Below, piece by piece: positions 27,083-35,463 of a stretch of 60,164 nt of DNA. This DNA comes from Paludibacteraceae bacterium (GTDB taxonomy: Bacteria; Bacteroidota; Bacteroidia; Bacteroidales; Paludibacteraceae): NCBI GenBank assembly GCA_017467185.1, contig JAFTSS010000020.1, positions 1-60,164 on the forward strand, read 5' to 3'. The notes beneath the pieces are model-generated. The model had not been told where the DNA came from and searched no databases. It saw only the letters and a program-made list of their open reading frames with translations. Within the stretch, counting starts at the first letter, position 1. Every line of letters begins with the position of its first letter. A program made the translations under genes and the position numbers.

Positions 27083-29941
27083 ATGAAAACAAAATCAATT
27101 AAGCATATTATCTTGCTAATTATCACCATTCTACACACAATTAGCATCTCCGCCACCACTTTCATTGGCAACCGCACCGACTTCCGCGACGAAACTATCT
27201 ATTTCGTAATGACAACCCGTTTCTACGACGGCGACCCATCAAACAACACTCAATGTTGGGACAACCAACAAGCCAACGAAGGTGACCCAGCCTGGCGTGG
27301 CGACTTCAAAGGTCTCATCGAAAAACTCGACTACATCAAAGCTCTTGGTTTCACTACCGTATGGGTTACCCCTGTAGTTGAAAACGCATCGGGCTACGAC
27401 TACCACGGCTATCACGCCTTCAATTTCTCGAAAGTAGATAAACGATATGAAAGCGAAGATGTCTCATTCCAAACTCTTATTAATGAGGTACATGCACGCG
27501 ACATGAAAATCGTGCTTGACATCGTACTTAACCACACAGGCAACTTCGGCGAAGAAAACTTGTGCAAACTCTTCACACGTGATTGGTCTGCAAATCAGGC
27601 TACATTAGAAGAGTGTTTAATTCCTTATACACAAAAAGATGGTGGTCGCTTACCCGACAATTACAACAATCTCGCAGGTAGCGAACAATACGCCAAACGA
27701 CTTGCCCAAATGAAAAATACCGATGGTCAAAACCACGACGTCAACAACTATTGGCACCACGTAGGCAACGAATGGAATTGGGACGACTACTCTCGCTGGT
27801 ACGGACAAATCGCAGGCGACTGCGTTGACCTCAACACCGAAAATCCTTATGTTTCAAACTACCTCGTAAGCTGCTATGCACAATTCATCGCTATGGGTGT
27901 CGATGGTTTCCGTATTGACACCAGCGGCCATATCTCACGCCTTACATTCAACAACGCCTTTTTACCTCAATTCCAAGCTCTTGCCGAACAACACAAAGCT
28001 AAGCGCAACGGTGGCGACTTCTTTATGTTCGGCGAAGTATGCGCCCGCGAACGCAACGTTGTCTATCGTAACCACGAAAACTGCTCACCTTTCTACTACA
28101 CTTGGAAAGAGACTAAAAACTATGCTTGGGACACAAGCGAAACATCATGGAACGGAATAGTTGTAAAGGAAGGCTCTAAAGGCTCACATACCAACATAAC
28201 ATCTGTTGATGCTCAAGGTGTTGACGACCAAGACGACTCTAATCTACCAAACTCAAACAATGCACTTCTCAACGGAAATACCTACCACACACCCGACCAC
28301 AGCAAATACTCAGGTATGAGCGTAATTGACTTCCCTATGCACTGGAATTTCCGCACCGCAACCGAAGCCTTTTCAGTAAAATATGGCGATAAATACTACA
28401 ACGATGCTACTTACAACGTAGTCTATGTCGATTCTCACGACTATGCACCCGATGGAGCACCAGAAAGCGAACGTTTCAACCAATCGCAAGATACTTGGGC
28501 TGAAAATCTATCACTTATGTTCACTTTCCGTGGTATTCCTTGCATCTACTACGGCTCTGAAATCGAATTCCGCAAAGGCAAACCTATTGACAAAGGCCCT
28601 AATATCGCCCTACGCGAAAGCGGTCGTGCCTACTTCGGTGGTTATATAAAAGGCGACATCACTGTCAACGACTTCGCCAACTACACCAATGCCTCTGGCA
28701 ACATAGCAGCTTCACTCTCACACCCACTTTCACTTCACATCCAATGCCTCAACCTCATTCGTGCTGCCGTACCTGCCCTACGCAAAGGTCAGTACTCTAC
28801 TGATGGTTGCTCTGGCAATTTGGCCTTCAAACGCCGCTATACCGACTCTACAACCGACTCATACGCCCTCATAACTATCAGTGGTAACGCCACATTCTCT
28901 AATATTCCGAATGGTAAATACGTTGACGTTGTAACAGGCGATACAGAAAATGTAACCAATGGTACTCTCTCTGTATCCTGCTCAGGCAAAGGCAATCTCC
29001 GCGTATATGTACTAAGCACTACCCTAACACCTGCACCAGGCAAAATTGGCACCAACGGCAAATACATACACGATGGAGCTCAAAACAACAAACCTCAATT
29101 AGCCTACGACGGCACCGAAGAAGAACTCTCTTCTGTAAATGGCGGTAGCGACCCTATAGGAGAACCCGACGTTATCATTCCTCCTACAATGACAGAAGGC
29201 GAACAAGCCGTATTCTTCGAAAACACAGCCAATTGGGGTGGCACTATCAATGCTTATCTTTGGAATGGAGAAATTAAATATGCAGGCAATTGGCCTGGCG
29301 AACGATGCACATATCTCGGCAACAACATTTGGAAATGGACATATACTGGAACCGACAAAGTCAGCGGTGGACTTATTTTCAACAACGGTAGTTCACAAAC
29401 TGCCGACTTAACCTACGTTAATGGTGGCTACTACAATGCCAATGGCTATGTAAAAACTATTGAAGGTGCTGGCGAAATACCAGATAATCCAAACCAACCA
29501 AACCCTGATACCGACTCATACACATGGACATTCTATTACGACGACACCAATTGGACTTCTAATATTTACACTTATGTGTGGGATGCTGGCAATAACAACA
29601 AACAATATCTCGGTTCTTGGCCAGGCAAAACTATGACCTACAACTCTGCCCTCGGCATGTGGGAATACAGTTTCACTACCAACGACCAACTCGTCAATCC
29701 TATGGTCATCTTCAACAACAACGCAGGACAGCAAACTGCCGATCTCAAACTTGTAAATTATGGTGTATATAAATTCAATGGTATTCACGACACAATCACA
29801 TCTGTCGAAAACACATTCATCGAACCTATAGAACCAGAATACTATAACTTACAAGGCATAAAAGTACCAGCCGATAGACTCACACCAGGCATTTACATCC
29901 GTCGTCAAGGCACAAAAATCACAAAAATATTAGTAAAATAA
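27083..29941 (+). CDS. Secreted alpha-amylase (GH13) with two starch-binding modules
   Basis: This is a 952-residue exported starch hydrolase. The chosen ATG gives a signal peptide (MKTKSIKHIILLIITILH). The GH13 barrel has WVTPVVENASGYDYHGYHAF, the nucleophile in GVDGFRIDTSGH (near residue 277), the acid in FMFGEVCA (near 317) and the third acid in YVDSHDYAPDG (near 452). Two related CBM26-like modules follow (about residues 708-792 and 811-904). Each has a W-P-G motif (NWPGERC, SWPGKTM) and FNN. The end, YYNLQGIKVPADRL to IRRQGTKITKILVK, resembles the short C-terminal domains of Bacteroidota secreted proteins, so export by the T9SS is possible but unproven. It has its own terminator. Confidence 0.92.
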   Translation: MKTKSIKHIILLIITILHTISISATTFIGNRTDFRDETIYFVMTTRFYDGDPSNNTQCWDNQQANEGDPAWRGDFKGLIEKLDYIKALGFTTVWVTPVVENASGYDYHGYHAFNFSKVDKRYESEDVSFQTLINEVHARDMKIVLDIVLNHTGNFGEENLCKLFTRDWSANQATLEECLIPYTQKDGGRLPDNYNNLAGSEQYAKRLAQMKNTDGQNHDVNNYWHHVGNEWNWDDYSRWYGQIAGDCVDLNTENPYVSNYLVSCYAQFIAMGVDGFRIDTSGHISRLTFNNAFLPQFQALAEQHKAKRNGGDFFMFGEVCARERNVVYRNHENCSPFYYTWKETKNYAWDTSETSWNGIVVKEGSKGSHTNITSVDAQGVDDQDDSNLPNSNNALLNGNTYHTPDHSKYSGMSVIDFPMHWNFRTATEAFSVKYGDKYYNDATYNVVYVDSHDYAPDGAPESERFNQSQDTWAENLSLMFTFRGIPCIYYGSEIEFRKGKPIDKGPNIALRESGRAYFGGYIKGDITVNDFANYTNASGNIAASLSHPLSLHIQCLNLIRAAVPALRKGQYSTDGCSGNLAFKRRYTDSTTDSYALITISGNATFSNIPNGKYVDVVTGDTENVTNGTLSVSCSGKGNLRVYVLSTTLTPAPGKIGTNGKYIHDGAQNNKPQLAYDGTEEELSSVNGGSDPIGEPDVIIPPTMTEGEQAVFFENTANWGGTINAYLWNGEIKYAGNWPGERCTYLGNNIWKWTYTGTDKVSGGLIFNNGSSQTADLTYVNGGYYNANGYVKTIEGAGEIPDNPNQPNPDTDSYTWTFYYDDTNWTSNIYTYVWDAGNNNKQYLGSWPGKTMTYNSALGMWEYSFTTNDQLVNPMVIFNNNAGQQTADLKLVNYGVYKFNGIHDTITSVENTFIEPIEPEYYNLQGIKVPADRLTPGIYIRRQGTKITKILVK

Positions 29942-29956
29942 ATCCCACTCACAACA

Positions 29957-29996
29957 CAAAAATCCGATTAACCACAACGGCTAATCGGATTTTTTA
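29957..29996 (+). terminator. Terminator of the amylase gene
   Basis: AAAAATCCGATTA pairs with TAATCGGATTTTT around an 11-base loop, 16 nt after the amylase stop codon. The flanking A- and T-runs would also let it act on the minus strand. Confidence 0.85.
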
Positions 29997-30016
29997 TATC
30001 CATACAGCAAAAAACT

Positions 30017-30121
30017 CTGTAATCCGCAATCTGTTATCTATTATCTGTAATCTATTATCTGTTATCTGTAATCTGTTATCTGTAATCTGTAATCTGTAAT
30101 CTATCAATAGTTATCTATTAA
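30017..30121. repeat. CTGTAAT heptamer array crossing the SRPBCC gene's stop
   Basis: Fifteen 7-bp units (CTGTAAT, CTGTTAT, CTATTAT and variants) are in unbroken register. The stop codon of the SRPBCC gene (30111-30113) lies inside the second-last unit. Same family as 42-139 and the insert in feoB. Confidence 0.9.
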
Positions 30122-30533
30122 TAATCATAGCAATCATATCTGCCATACGCTCGATTCCGTCATCTAACTTATTACCAATCATAGGCTTTAACATAAACGG
30201 AATATCTGCTTTCAATGTCAATTTCATACGGGTGTCATATTCTGCTACTCCTACGAGTTGTATCCAAAAGTTGAATTGAATTGGGAAGTTATCAGCTCCA
30301 AATTTCAACATTTTTGGAGTTTCATAATCCACAATACGCAAAACAACTTGTCCTATAGGGTCAACTGTAAATGACACCGAATCTGTTGTAAATGCCAAAT
30401 CTTTAATCTTATCTTTATGCTCAGCTGGCAATGCCGCTGCATATTTCTCAAGTTGAGTTAAATCGCTCAACATAGCATAAATCTCTGCTTGTGGCTTAAA
30501 TAATTGCTTTTGTTTACTTTCGTAAGTGTTCAT
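30111..30533 (-). CDS. SRPBCC (START-like) superfamily protein
   Basis: This 140-residue protein has the helix-grip fold of the SRPBCC/polyketide cyclase superfamily, which binds hydrophobic ligands. The N-terminus MNTYESKQKQLFKPQAEIYAMLSDLTQLEKY is typical of a Bacteroidota subgroup. Beta-rich sequence follows, then a long C-terminal helix (GIERMADMIAMII). The ligand is unknown. It is 28 bp downstream of aroK on the minus strand, so the two are probably co-transcribed. Its last residues and stop come from a CTGTAAT array. Confidence 0.8.
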   Translation of the reverse strand: MNTYESKQKQLFKPQAEIYAMLSDLTQLEKYAAALPAEHKDKIKDLAFTTDSVSFTVDPIGQVVLRIVDYETPKMLKFGADNFPIQFNFWIQLVGVAEYDTRMKLTLKADIPFMLKPMIGNKLDDGIERMADMIAMIINR

Positions 30534-30561
30534 ATTATATTATATAATGATTAGTGTTTAA

Positions 30562-31074
30562 TTAATAGTTATTAACGATAAAATCAATATCTATTTCTGA
30601 CAAATTTAATTCAGTTGTGTGTAATATATGTTTCGCTTTGAGATAAAATGGTTCGCGCATGGTAAGGTGTTCGGCTACAAATTTGGCAAGTTCTTTGTTT
30701 GTTTTACCTGCGACTATAGGTCGTTTATTTTGTGAATACATAATTCTCTCTATTAAAACATCAATTTCACATTGCAAATAAATAGTAGCGCCCGCTTCAT
30801 TCATTTGCTCCATATTATCAAAAAAACATGGTGTACCACCACCCACCGAGACCACGACATTTTCCATTCCTATCACTTCTTGCAACATATTGCGCTCACG
30901 ACGACGAAAGCCCTCCTCGCCTATCGAGGCAAACATATCTGATATTTTCTGATGAAAACGTTGCTCTATACGCCAATCTAAATCGATATGTTCCAATCCA
31001 TAGCGACGAGCTAAGGCACGACCTACAGCCGTTTTACCTGCTCCCATATATCCGATTAAAAAGATTGGTTTCAT
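30562..31074 (-). CDS. aroK: Shikimate kinase
   Basis: This enzyme phosphorylates shikimate at O3 in aromatic amino acid synthesis. I place the start at 31074 (MKPIFLIGYMGAGKTAVGR), giving 170 residues and putting the P-loop at the N-terminus as in the family. The frame stays open further upstream. HIDLDWRIEQR supplies the shikimate-binding Asp, EEGFRRRE the conserved Glu-Arg, VVSVGGGTPCF the GGG loop and NKRPIV the LID Arg. Upstream and divergent is the GNAT gene; the shared intergenic space is about 75 bp. Confidence 0.94.
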   Translation of the reverse strand: MKPIFLIGYMGAGKTAVGRALARRYGLEHIDLDWRIEQRFHQKISDMFASIGEEGFRRRERNMLQEVIGMENVVVSVGGGTPCFFDNMEQMNEAGATIYLQCEIDVLIERIMYSQNKRPIVAGKTNKELAKFVAEHLTMREPFYLKAKHILHTTELNLSEIDIDFIVNNY

Positions 31075-31110
31075 AGATTGGCACGAGATTTTTAGATACA
31101 AAATATAAGA

Positions 31111-31142
31111 TTTGCAAAATTACGAAAAATATTGTAATTTTG
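31111..31142 (+). promoter_or_regulatory. Promoter of the GNAT gene with almost no leader
   Basis: TTTG (31111-31114), 20 bp, TAATTTTG (31135-31142). A start about 7 nt later would fall 2-4 nt before the ATG at 31151. This decides the start codon: an upstream in-frame codon at 31112 would not be transcribed. Confidence 0.7.
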
Positions 31143-31150
31143 CAAGCATT

Positions 31151-31732
31151 ATGAACAGACCTAATATAAATATACGTAAAGCAACGATAAACGACATAAG
31201 ACTAATTGCTTATGCTGTGGGCAATGCTATTGGTGAAGCGGTAATGCCTGTGTTTTGTGGCACAGATTGGATGAACACGATAGCCGAAGTAGCCAGTCTT
31301 GAAACATCGCAATATAGCTATCGCAATGCTCTTATTGCCGAAGTTGAAGGCTCGCCAGCTGGCGTTATTGTTGCATACGATGGTGCTCGTCTCGAAGAAT
31401 TGCGCTCAGAAACAATGAGAATCATACGCAAGTATAAGCCCGATTTCACCGTTTCGGAGGATGAAACTGAACCTGGCGAATACTATATCGACACCCTATG
31501 TGTACTACCCCAATATCGAAAAATGGGTATTGCCACAAAATTGATAGCCGCTATACATGAAAAGGCATTAGCCGAAGGACATGCTCAATTAGGCTTAATT
31601 GTTGATTTCGACAACCCCACAGCCGAGCGACTTTACACCAATTTGGGCTTTCATCGCATCGGAACACGAATTTTTGCAGGTCATAAAATGTGGCATTTGG
31701 TCAATGCACAATGCATAATTCGTAATTCATAA
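31151..31732 (+). CDS. GNAT-family N-acetyltransferase
   Basis: This 193-residue protein transfers an acetyl group from acetyl-CoA to an unknown amine. The acetyl-CoA motif A is IDTLCVLPQYRKMGIATKLIAAIHEKA (Q/R-x-x-G-x-A, near residue 125). Motif B follows (AQLGLIVDFDNPTAERLYTNLGFHRIG). The start is set by the promoter whose -7 box ends 8 nt upstream. The last residues, NAQCIIRNS and the stop, come from AATTCAT-type heptamers (from about 31705), so the natural end was probably HKMWHLV. Confidence 0.88.
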   Translation: MNRPNINIRKATINDIRLIAYAVGNAIGEAVMPVFCGTDWMNTIAEVASLETSQYSYRNALIAEVEGSPAGVIVAYDGARLEELRSETMRIIRKYKPDFTVSEDETEPGEYYIDTLCVLPQYRKMGIATKLIAAIHEKALAEGHAQLGLIVDFDNPTAERLYTNLGFHRIGTRIFAGHKMWHLVNAQCIIRNS

Positions 31733-31824
31733 TTAAAATTACACTCTTTTACTTCTAAATAAATATTTATAAATCAATACAATAAAACAAGTAACAAAAA
31801 AATAAAAAATTTACCTCAAAATAT

Positions 31825-31855
31825 TTTGCTATTTTAAAAAAAAGTACTACCTTTG
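31825..31855 (+). promoter_or_regulatory. Promoter of tRNA-Leu
   Basis: TTTG (31825-31828), a 19-bp spacer and TACCTTTG (31848-31855) give an almost ideal Bacteroidota promoter. Between it and the tRNA lies a GAATTAT/GAATTGT heptamer stretch (about 31891-31923). Confidence 0.8.
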
Positions 31856-31929
31856 CATCCGAATTCAAAAGCACAACATAAAGCGAAATTAATTATGCAT
31901 TATGAATTGTGAATTATGAATTAATGATT

Positions 31930-32013
31930 GCCCAGATGGCGGAATTGGTAGACGCGCTGGTCTCAAACACCAGTGGATTCACTTCCATGCCGGTTCGATC
32001 CCGGCTCTGGGTA
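31930..32013 (+). tRNA. tRNA-Leu (anticodon CAA)
   Basis: This is an 84-nt class II tRNA. The acceptor stem is GCCCAGA with TCTGGGT (G-U first pair), discriminator A, and no encoded CCA. The D-loop has GGAATTGGTAGAC. The anticodon stem CTGGT/ACCAG closes the loop CTCAAAC, giving anticodon CAA for UUG codons. The long variable arm is TGGA-TTCACT-TCCA. The T-arm is CCGGTTCGATCCCGG. It is followed at once by a terminator. I see no second copy of its 3' end downstream, so there is no evidence of an integrated element at this tRNA. Confidence 0.97.
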
Positions 32014-32014
32014 C

Positions 32015-32050
32015 AAAGAGAGAAATTCGAAAGAGTTTCTCTCTTTTTTT
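32015..32050 (+). terminator. Terminator of tRNA-Leu
   Basis: AAAGAGAGAAA pairs with TTTCTCTCTTT around a 9-base loop and is followed by further T residues. It begins one base after the tRNA discriminator. Confidence 0.85.
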
Positions 32051-32070
32051 GTGTAAAAAAACAAAAAACA

Positions 32071-32101
32071 TTTGGTTGTTTATAAAAAAACACTACCTCT
32101 G
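32071..32101 (+). promoter_or_regulatory. Promoter of the AbiE pair
   Basis: TTTG (32071-32074), a 19-bp spacer and TACCTCTG (32094-32101; one change from TAnnTTTG) lie 65 nt before the antitoxin start codon. Confidence 0.6.
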
Positions 32102-32165
32102 TAGTCAAATTTTGCATAGAAAAAGAAGTTTTATTTCCTTTACTATTCAAAATATCACTATTTAT

Positions 32166-32793
32166 ATGAATAACCAACTAAAAAATATTGGAAATATACC
32201 AATTACAACATCAATCATAGCCTCTTTGTACCCTGAACTCAAATCTCCCAAAAAAAGGTTATTTGGCTTGAAAAACAAGGTTACATAATTAGATTAAAAC
32301 GAGGTTTATATGTTGTTAATCCTGAATTTTCGGGTAAACTTCTGTCAACAGAGTTGATATCTAATCATCTCTATGCCCCATCGTTCTCTCTATGTCGTCA
32401 GCTCTAAGGTTTTATGGTTTAATACCCGAAACAGTTTATACACATCAGTGTATGACTATTAAACATGCTCGCAATTTTCAAACACCTATAGGATTTTTCG
32501 ACTACAATCATATCAGTCGCGAAGCTTTTTCTATTGGAATTCGTCGAATAGAAGAAACCAAAGATTGTGCATTTTTAATTGCATCACCAGAAAAGGCATT
32601 GTGCGATTTAATAGCCAATTCGCCAAAATTAAATCTGCGCTTTATGAAAGAAGTTGAGATTTTTTTAATGGAAGACATACGATTTGACATAGAACGATTA
32701 TATCAATTCAACACCGATATTTTAGAACAGTATATAAGTGTAGGGAAAAAATCAGAATCAATAACAACCCTATTAAAATATTTAAGACGATGA
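32166..32793 (+). pseudogene. AbiEi-type antitoxin, broken by two frameshifts
   Basis: The gene would encode a DNA-binding antitoxin of a type IV AbiE system. Reading begins MNNQLKNIGNIPITTSIIAS. It breaks at a run of seven A (32250-32256) just after SPKK and continues one base back as VIWLEKQGYIIRLKRGLYVV. It breaks again near 32385-32391 (TCTCTCT) and continues from 32392 as MSSALRFYGLIPE to LLKYLRR. Each break is cured by adding one base: an eighth A, and a G restoring SFVSMSS. The promoter and the 4-base overlap (ATGA) with the toxin gene are kept. Sequencing error in the two short repeats is the alternative. Confidence 0.8.
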
Positions 32794-33617
32794 AAAATGA
32801 AATGTATGATAATATGTTGTCTCGCTACGACTTAAGCACCAAACAGCAAAAGCAAAATGCGATATTCGAAGTAAACCAACAAATAATTCTTGCGGGATTG
32901 TATGCTGGAGGCTTTTTTGACGTAGCGGCATTTTATGGGGGCACTTGTCTGCGTATATTTCATGGCTTACAACGCTTTAGCGAAGATATGTATTTCTCCT
33001 TACTTGCACATGACAAAGAATTTGATTTCTCCAAATACTTCCAACCTATCATAGATACATTTACGTTAGTTGGACGAGAAGTAGAAATTAAGAAAAAAGA
33101 TAAACAAACATTTGGTAAAGTGGAATCGGCTTTTTTGAAAGATAATACCGATGTTTATGACATAACATTTCAAACCGAAAAATCGATTAAAATAAAAATA
33201 GAAGTTGACACTTTTCCTCCTTTGAAATTTACAACCGAACAAAAACTATTGATACAACCGCATTCATTCATGACACGTTGTTTTACTCTACCCGATTTAT
33301 TTGCAGGCAAAATGCATGCTTTAGTTTATAGAGGTTGGAAAAATAGAATAAAGGGACGCGATTGGTACGACTTTGAATGGTATGTACGCAATAATGTTGC
33401 TTTAAACTTCACACACCTTGCAGAACGATGCAAACAATTTAATGGCGAGGATATAACTATTGACTTATTTAAACATCAATTAAGAGAACGTTTATCTACT
33501 GGCGACATCAATCAAGTTAAAGCCGACGTTTTGCCATTTGTGCGCAATCCTCGCGAATTGGATATTTGGTCTAACGACTATTTCTTGCAAATAGCCGATA
33601 TGGTGCGGTTTGTGTAG
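32790..33617 (+). CDS. AbiEii-type nucleotidyltransferase toxin with altered active site
   Basis: This 275-residue protein belongs to the nucleotidyltransferase AbiEii/AbiGii toxin family. Family members add nucleotides to tRNA or other targets and stop growth. The fold motif GGTCLRIFHGL is intact at residues 50-60, and the later motif PDLFAGKMHALVYR near residue 165 is present. The catalytic motif usually reads RFSEDLDFSL; here it is RFSEDMYFSL (residues 62-71), so the second catalytic Asp is Tyr68. The protein is full-length but probably inactive, in keeping with a broken antitoxin upstream. Confidence is high for the family, moderate for loss of activity. Confidence 0.88.
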   Translation: MKNEMYDNMLSRYDLSTKQQKQNAIFEVNQQIILAGLYAGGFFDVAAFYGGTCLRIFHGLQRFSEDMYFSLLAHDKEFDFSKYFQPIIDTFTLVGREVEIKKKDKQTFGKVESAFLKDNTDVYDITFQTEKSIKIKIEVDTFPPLKFTTEQKLLIQPHSFMTRCFTLPDLFAGKMHALVYRGWKNRIKGRDWYDFEWYVRNNVALNFTHLAERCKQFNGEDITIDLFKHQLRERLSTGDINQVKADVLPFVRNPRELDIWSNDYFLQIADMVRFV

Positions 33618-33864
33618 GTTAATATTTTATTAAATATTCCGATTGCATGGAACGCTTCACTATCTAATTTTTAGGTTAGCGGTTAAGCGGACACGGTTGC
33701 CGTGTCCCTACTTTGAGGCATTTTTATATCAAAATCACGTTAATTTAGATATTAAATACGAGACACGAGATGCAAGATTTTTAGTCTCGTATCTCGTGTC
33801 TTGCATCTCATGTCTTATTTCATTCTTTATTTTTTCTTTTTCGTAAAAAAAGTATGGTTTTTAT
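33618..33864. repeat. Non-coding gap with a GGACACGG hairpin and a GACACGA fold-back
   Basis: This is most of a 336-bp gap. 33689-33707 is a hairpin of GGACACGG and CCGTGTCC with a 3-base loop, extended on one side to CCCTAC, of the GTAG...CTAC palindrome shape. 33757-33817 holds GACACGA-type heptamers facing TCTCGTG-type heptamers, able to fold back. A T-rich stretch follows. I see no gene. The V-ATPase promoter begins at 33865. Confidence 0.8.
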
Positions 33865-33895
33865 TTTGTTATTTAAAAAAAGTATTGTACCTTTG
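33865..33895 (+). promoter_or_regulatory. Promoter of the V-ATPase operon
   Basis: TTTG (33865-33868), a 19-bp spacer and TACCTTTG (33888-33895). Expected start near 33902, giving a leader of about 50 nt before atpE. No other full promoter was seen inside the operon. Confidence 0.8.
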
Positions 33896-33953
33896 TACGA
33901 TTTATATACATATTACTCACAAGAATAATTAATAACAAAAATTATATAAAACT

Positions 33954-34544
33954 ATGAACACAAAACTTCAAGAATTGACCGACAAAATCTATGCTGAGGG
34001 CGTAGAAAAAGGTAAAAACGAGGCTGCTGAAATCGTTGCTGCTGCTAAGGCTGAGGCTCAACGCATTAAAGAGGCTGCCGAAGCTGAGGCTCGCAAAATA
34101 GTTGAACAAGCTAATGCTAAAGCTGCTGAGACTACTAAAAACACTCAATCGGAGTTGAAACTCTACACTGAACAATCGCTCAACGCATTGAAAACTGAAA
34201 TCACTAACCTCATCTGCGACAAAGTTGCTTCGGACTCAGTGAAAGCGGCTACTGCCGACCCTAAATTTATGCAAGCTATCATCGTGGCTATCACTAAAGT
34301 GTGGGTAAAAGAAGGTGCTGTAGAAATCGAGGCTAAAGACGCTAAAGCTCTTGAAGATTATTTCATTGCTAACGCTAAAGATGTGCTCGAAAAAGGCGTG
34401 AAAATCACTGAAGTGAAAGGTATGAAAACTGATTTTGCTATCGCTCCTGCTAATGGTGGCTACAAAATCACTTTCGGCGACAACGAATTCATCGCCTACT
34501 TCAAAGATTTCCTCCGTCCTAAACTTGTTGAAATGCTTTTTTAA
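33954..34544 (+). CDS. atpE: V-type ATP synthase subunit E
   Basis: Subunit E forms the peripheral stalk that ties the catalytic head to the membrane part. This 196-residue protein has a long N-terminal coiled coil rich in Ala, Glu and Lys (about residues 5-75: EGVEKGKNEAAEIVAAAKAEAQ and onward) and a globular C-terminal half ending FKDFLRPKLVEMLF. It is first in the operon E, DUF2764, lipoprotein, A, B, D, I, K. The 75-bp gap to the next gene holds a GACACGA fold-back. Confidence 0.9.
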   Translation: MNTKLQELTDKIYAEGVEKGKNEAAEIVAAAKAEAQRIKEAAEAEARKIVEQANAKAAETTKNTQSELKLYTEQSLNALKTEITNLICDKVASDSVKAATADPKFMQAIIVAITKVWVKEGAVEIEAKDAKALEDYFIANAKDVLEKGVKITEVKGMKTDFAIAPANGGYKITFGDNEFIAYFKDFLRPKLVEMLF

Positions 34545-34599
34545 GACACGAGATACAAGACACGAGACAAAAGATAGAAAAGTCACACATCTCGTGTTT
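34544..34599 (+). repeat. GACACGA fold-back hairpin in the atpE-DUF2764 gap
   Basis: ACACGAGAT (34546-34554) and its complement ATCTCGTGT (34589-34597) flank further GACACGA units. It begins at the atpE stop codon. Inside an operon it could act as a partial terminator or an mRNA-stability hairpin (inference). Confidence 0.65.
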
Positions 34600-34619
34600 A
34601 ATATCTAATATCTAAAAAT

Positions 34620-35456
34620 ATGAATTACTATTGCTATATAGCGGGCATGCCCGACATACAGATTGATAATGCTAAGTCGATTCCGGCTCAAGAGGAGATT
34701 CTCTGCGAGTTGAAGCAGTTGTTGTCGAAAGGCGATATGGCTCTTCTCAACATCTTGCGCTTGAAATACGACAATGCCAATCTGTTGAAATATCTTGACA
34801 ACCGTGATGCCGAACTCAATCCGCTCGGCACGCTCACTGCGCAAGATTGGAACGAACTGATTGAGATAATCGACAATAGTGATGAGCTAAATCCTGCACG
34901 CGATGGTCGATTATTGAAATATATATTGGACTTCTACACCACTATCCGCAACGAACAAAACGAAGAGAAAATTGGTTTCCGCGAAGATTTCCTCGCTGCG
35001 CTATACTATAAATATGGTATGGAGTGCAAAAACAAGTTTGTTGCTGATTGGTTTGAATTCAATTTGAACATCAACAATATCCTCACTGCACTCACTTGTC
35101 GTAAATATGGTTGGGATATTAAATCGGCTATCGTGGGTGATAATGTTGTTGCGGAGACTATTCGCAATTCCATGACAGCTCGCGACTTTAATCTCAAGGC
35201 AGAAATCGACTATTTCGATGCGCTTGTGAGCATATCGGAGACTGCTAACCTACTCGACCGCGAGCACCGCATCGACGCTCTCAAATGGAATTGGCTCGAA
35301 GAAAATACATTCTTCAGTTCGTTCTCTATTGAGAAAGTGTTGTCGTTCTGGTTGCGTTGCGAGTTGATGCACCGTTGGGACAACCTCTCAATGGAAGAAG
35401 GCGCAGAGATATTCCGCCAAATGATTAACGACTTGAAAAAAGACGTTAAGTTCTGA
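34620..35456 (+). CDS. DUF2764 protein of the V-ATPase operon
   Basis: This 278-residue protein starts MNYYCYIAGMPDIQIDN. It belongs to a family found in this position in V-ATPase operons of Bacteroidota and Chlamydiae. It is predicted helical (LKQLLSKGDMALLNILRLKYD; DFYTTIRNEQNEEKIGF; MTARDFNLKAEIDYFDALV). Because subunit C (the central rotor-stalk connector) is missing from the operon and this protein is of similar size and helical type, it may take that role; this is inference. It ends with a TGA codon, and 7 nt later a half copy of the ACATAAGTAC repeat begins. Confidence 0.85.
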   Translation: MNYYCYIAGMPDIQIDNAKSIPAQEEILCELKQLLSKGDMALLNILRLKYDNANLLKYLDNRDAELNPLGTLTAQDWNELIEIIDNSDELNPARDGRLLKYILDFYTTIRNEQNEEKIGFREDFLAALYYKYGMECKNKFVADWFEFNLNINNILTALTCRKYGWDIKSAIVGDNVVAETIRNSMTARDFNLKAEIDYFDALVSISETANLLDREHRIDALKWNWLEENTFFSSFSIEKVLSFWLRCELMHRWDNLSMEEGAEIFRQMINDLKKDVKF

Positions 35457-35463
35457 TTTTTGA

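Noticed and set aside
32240-32300. Programmed -1 frameshifting at the A7 run in the AbiEi gene
   Set aside because: The run could be slippery, but a second, unrelated frameshift near 32385 would still stop translation. Decay or sequencing error is simpler.
31930-33953. Integrative element at tRNA-Leu carrying the AbiE pair
   Set aside because: I found no duplicate of the tRNA 3' end downstream, no integrase gene, and the tRNA keeps its own terminator.
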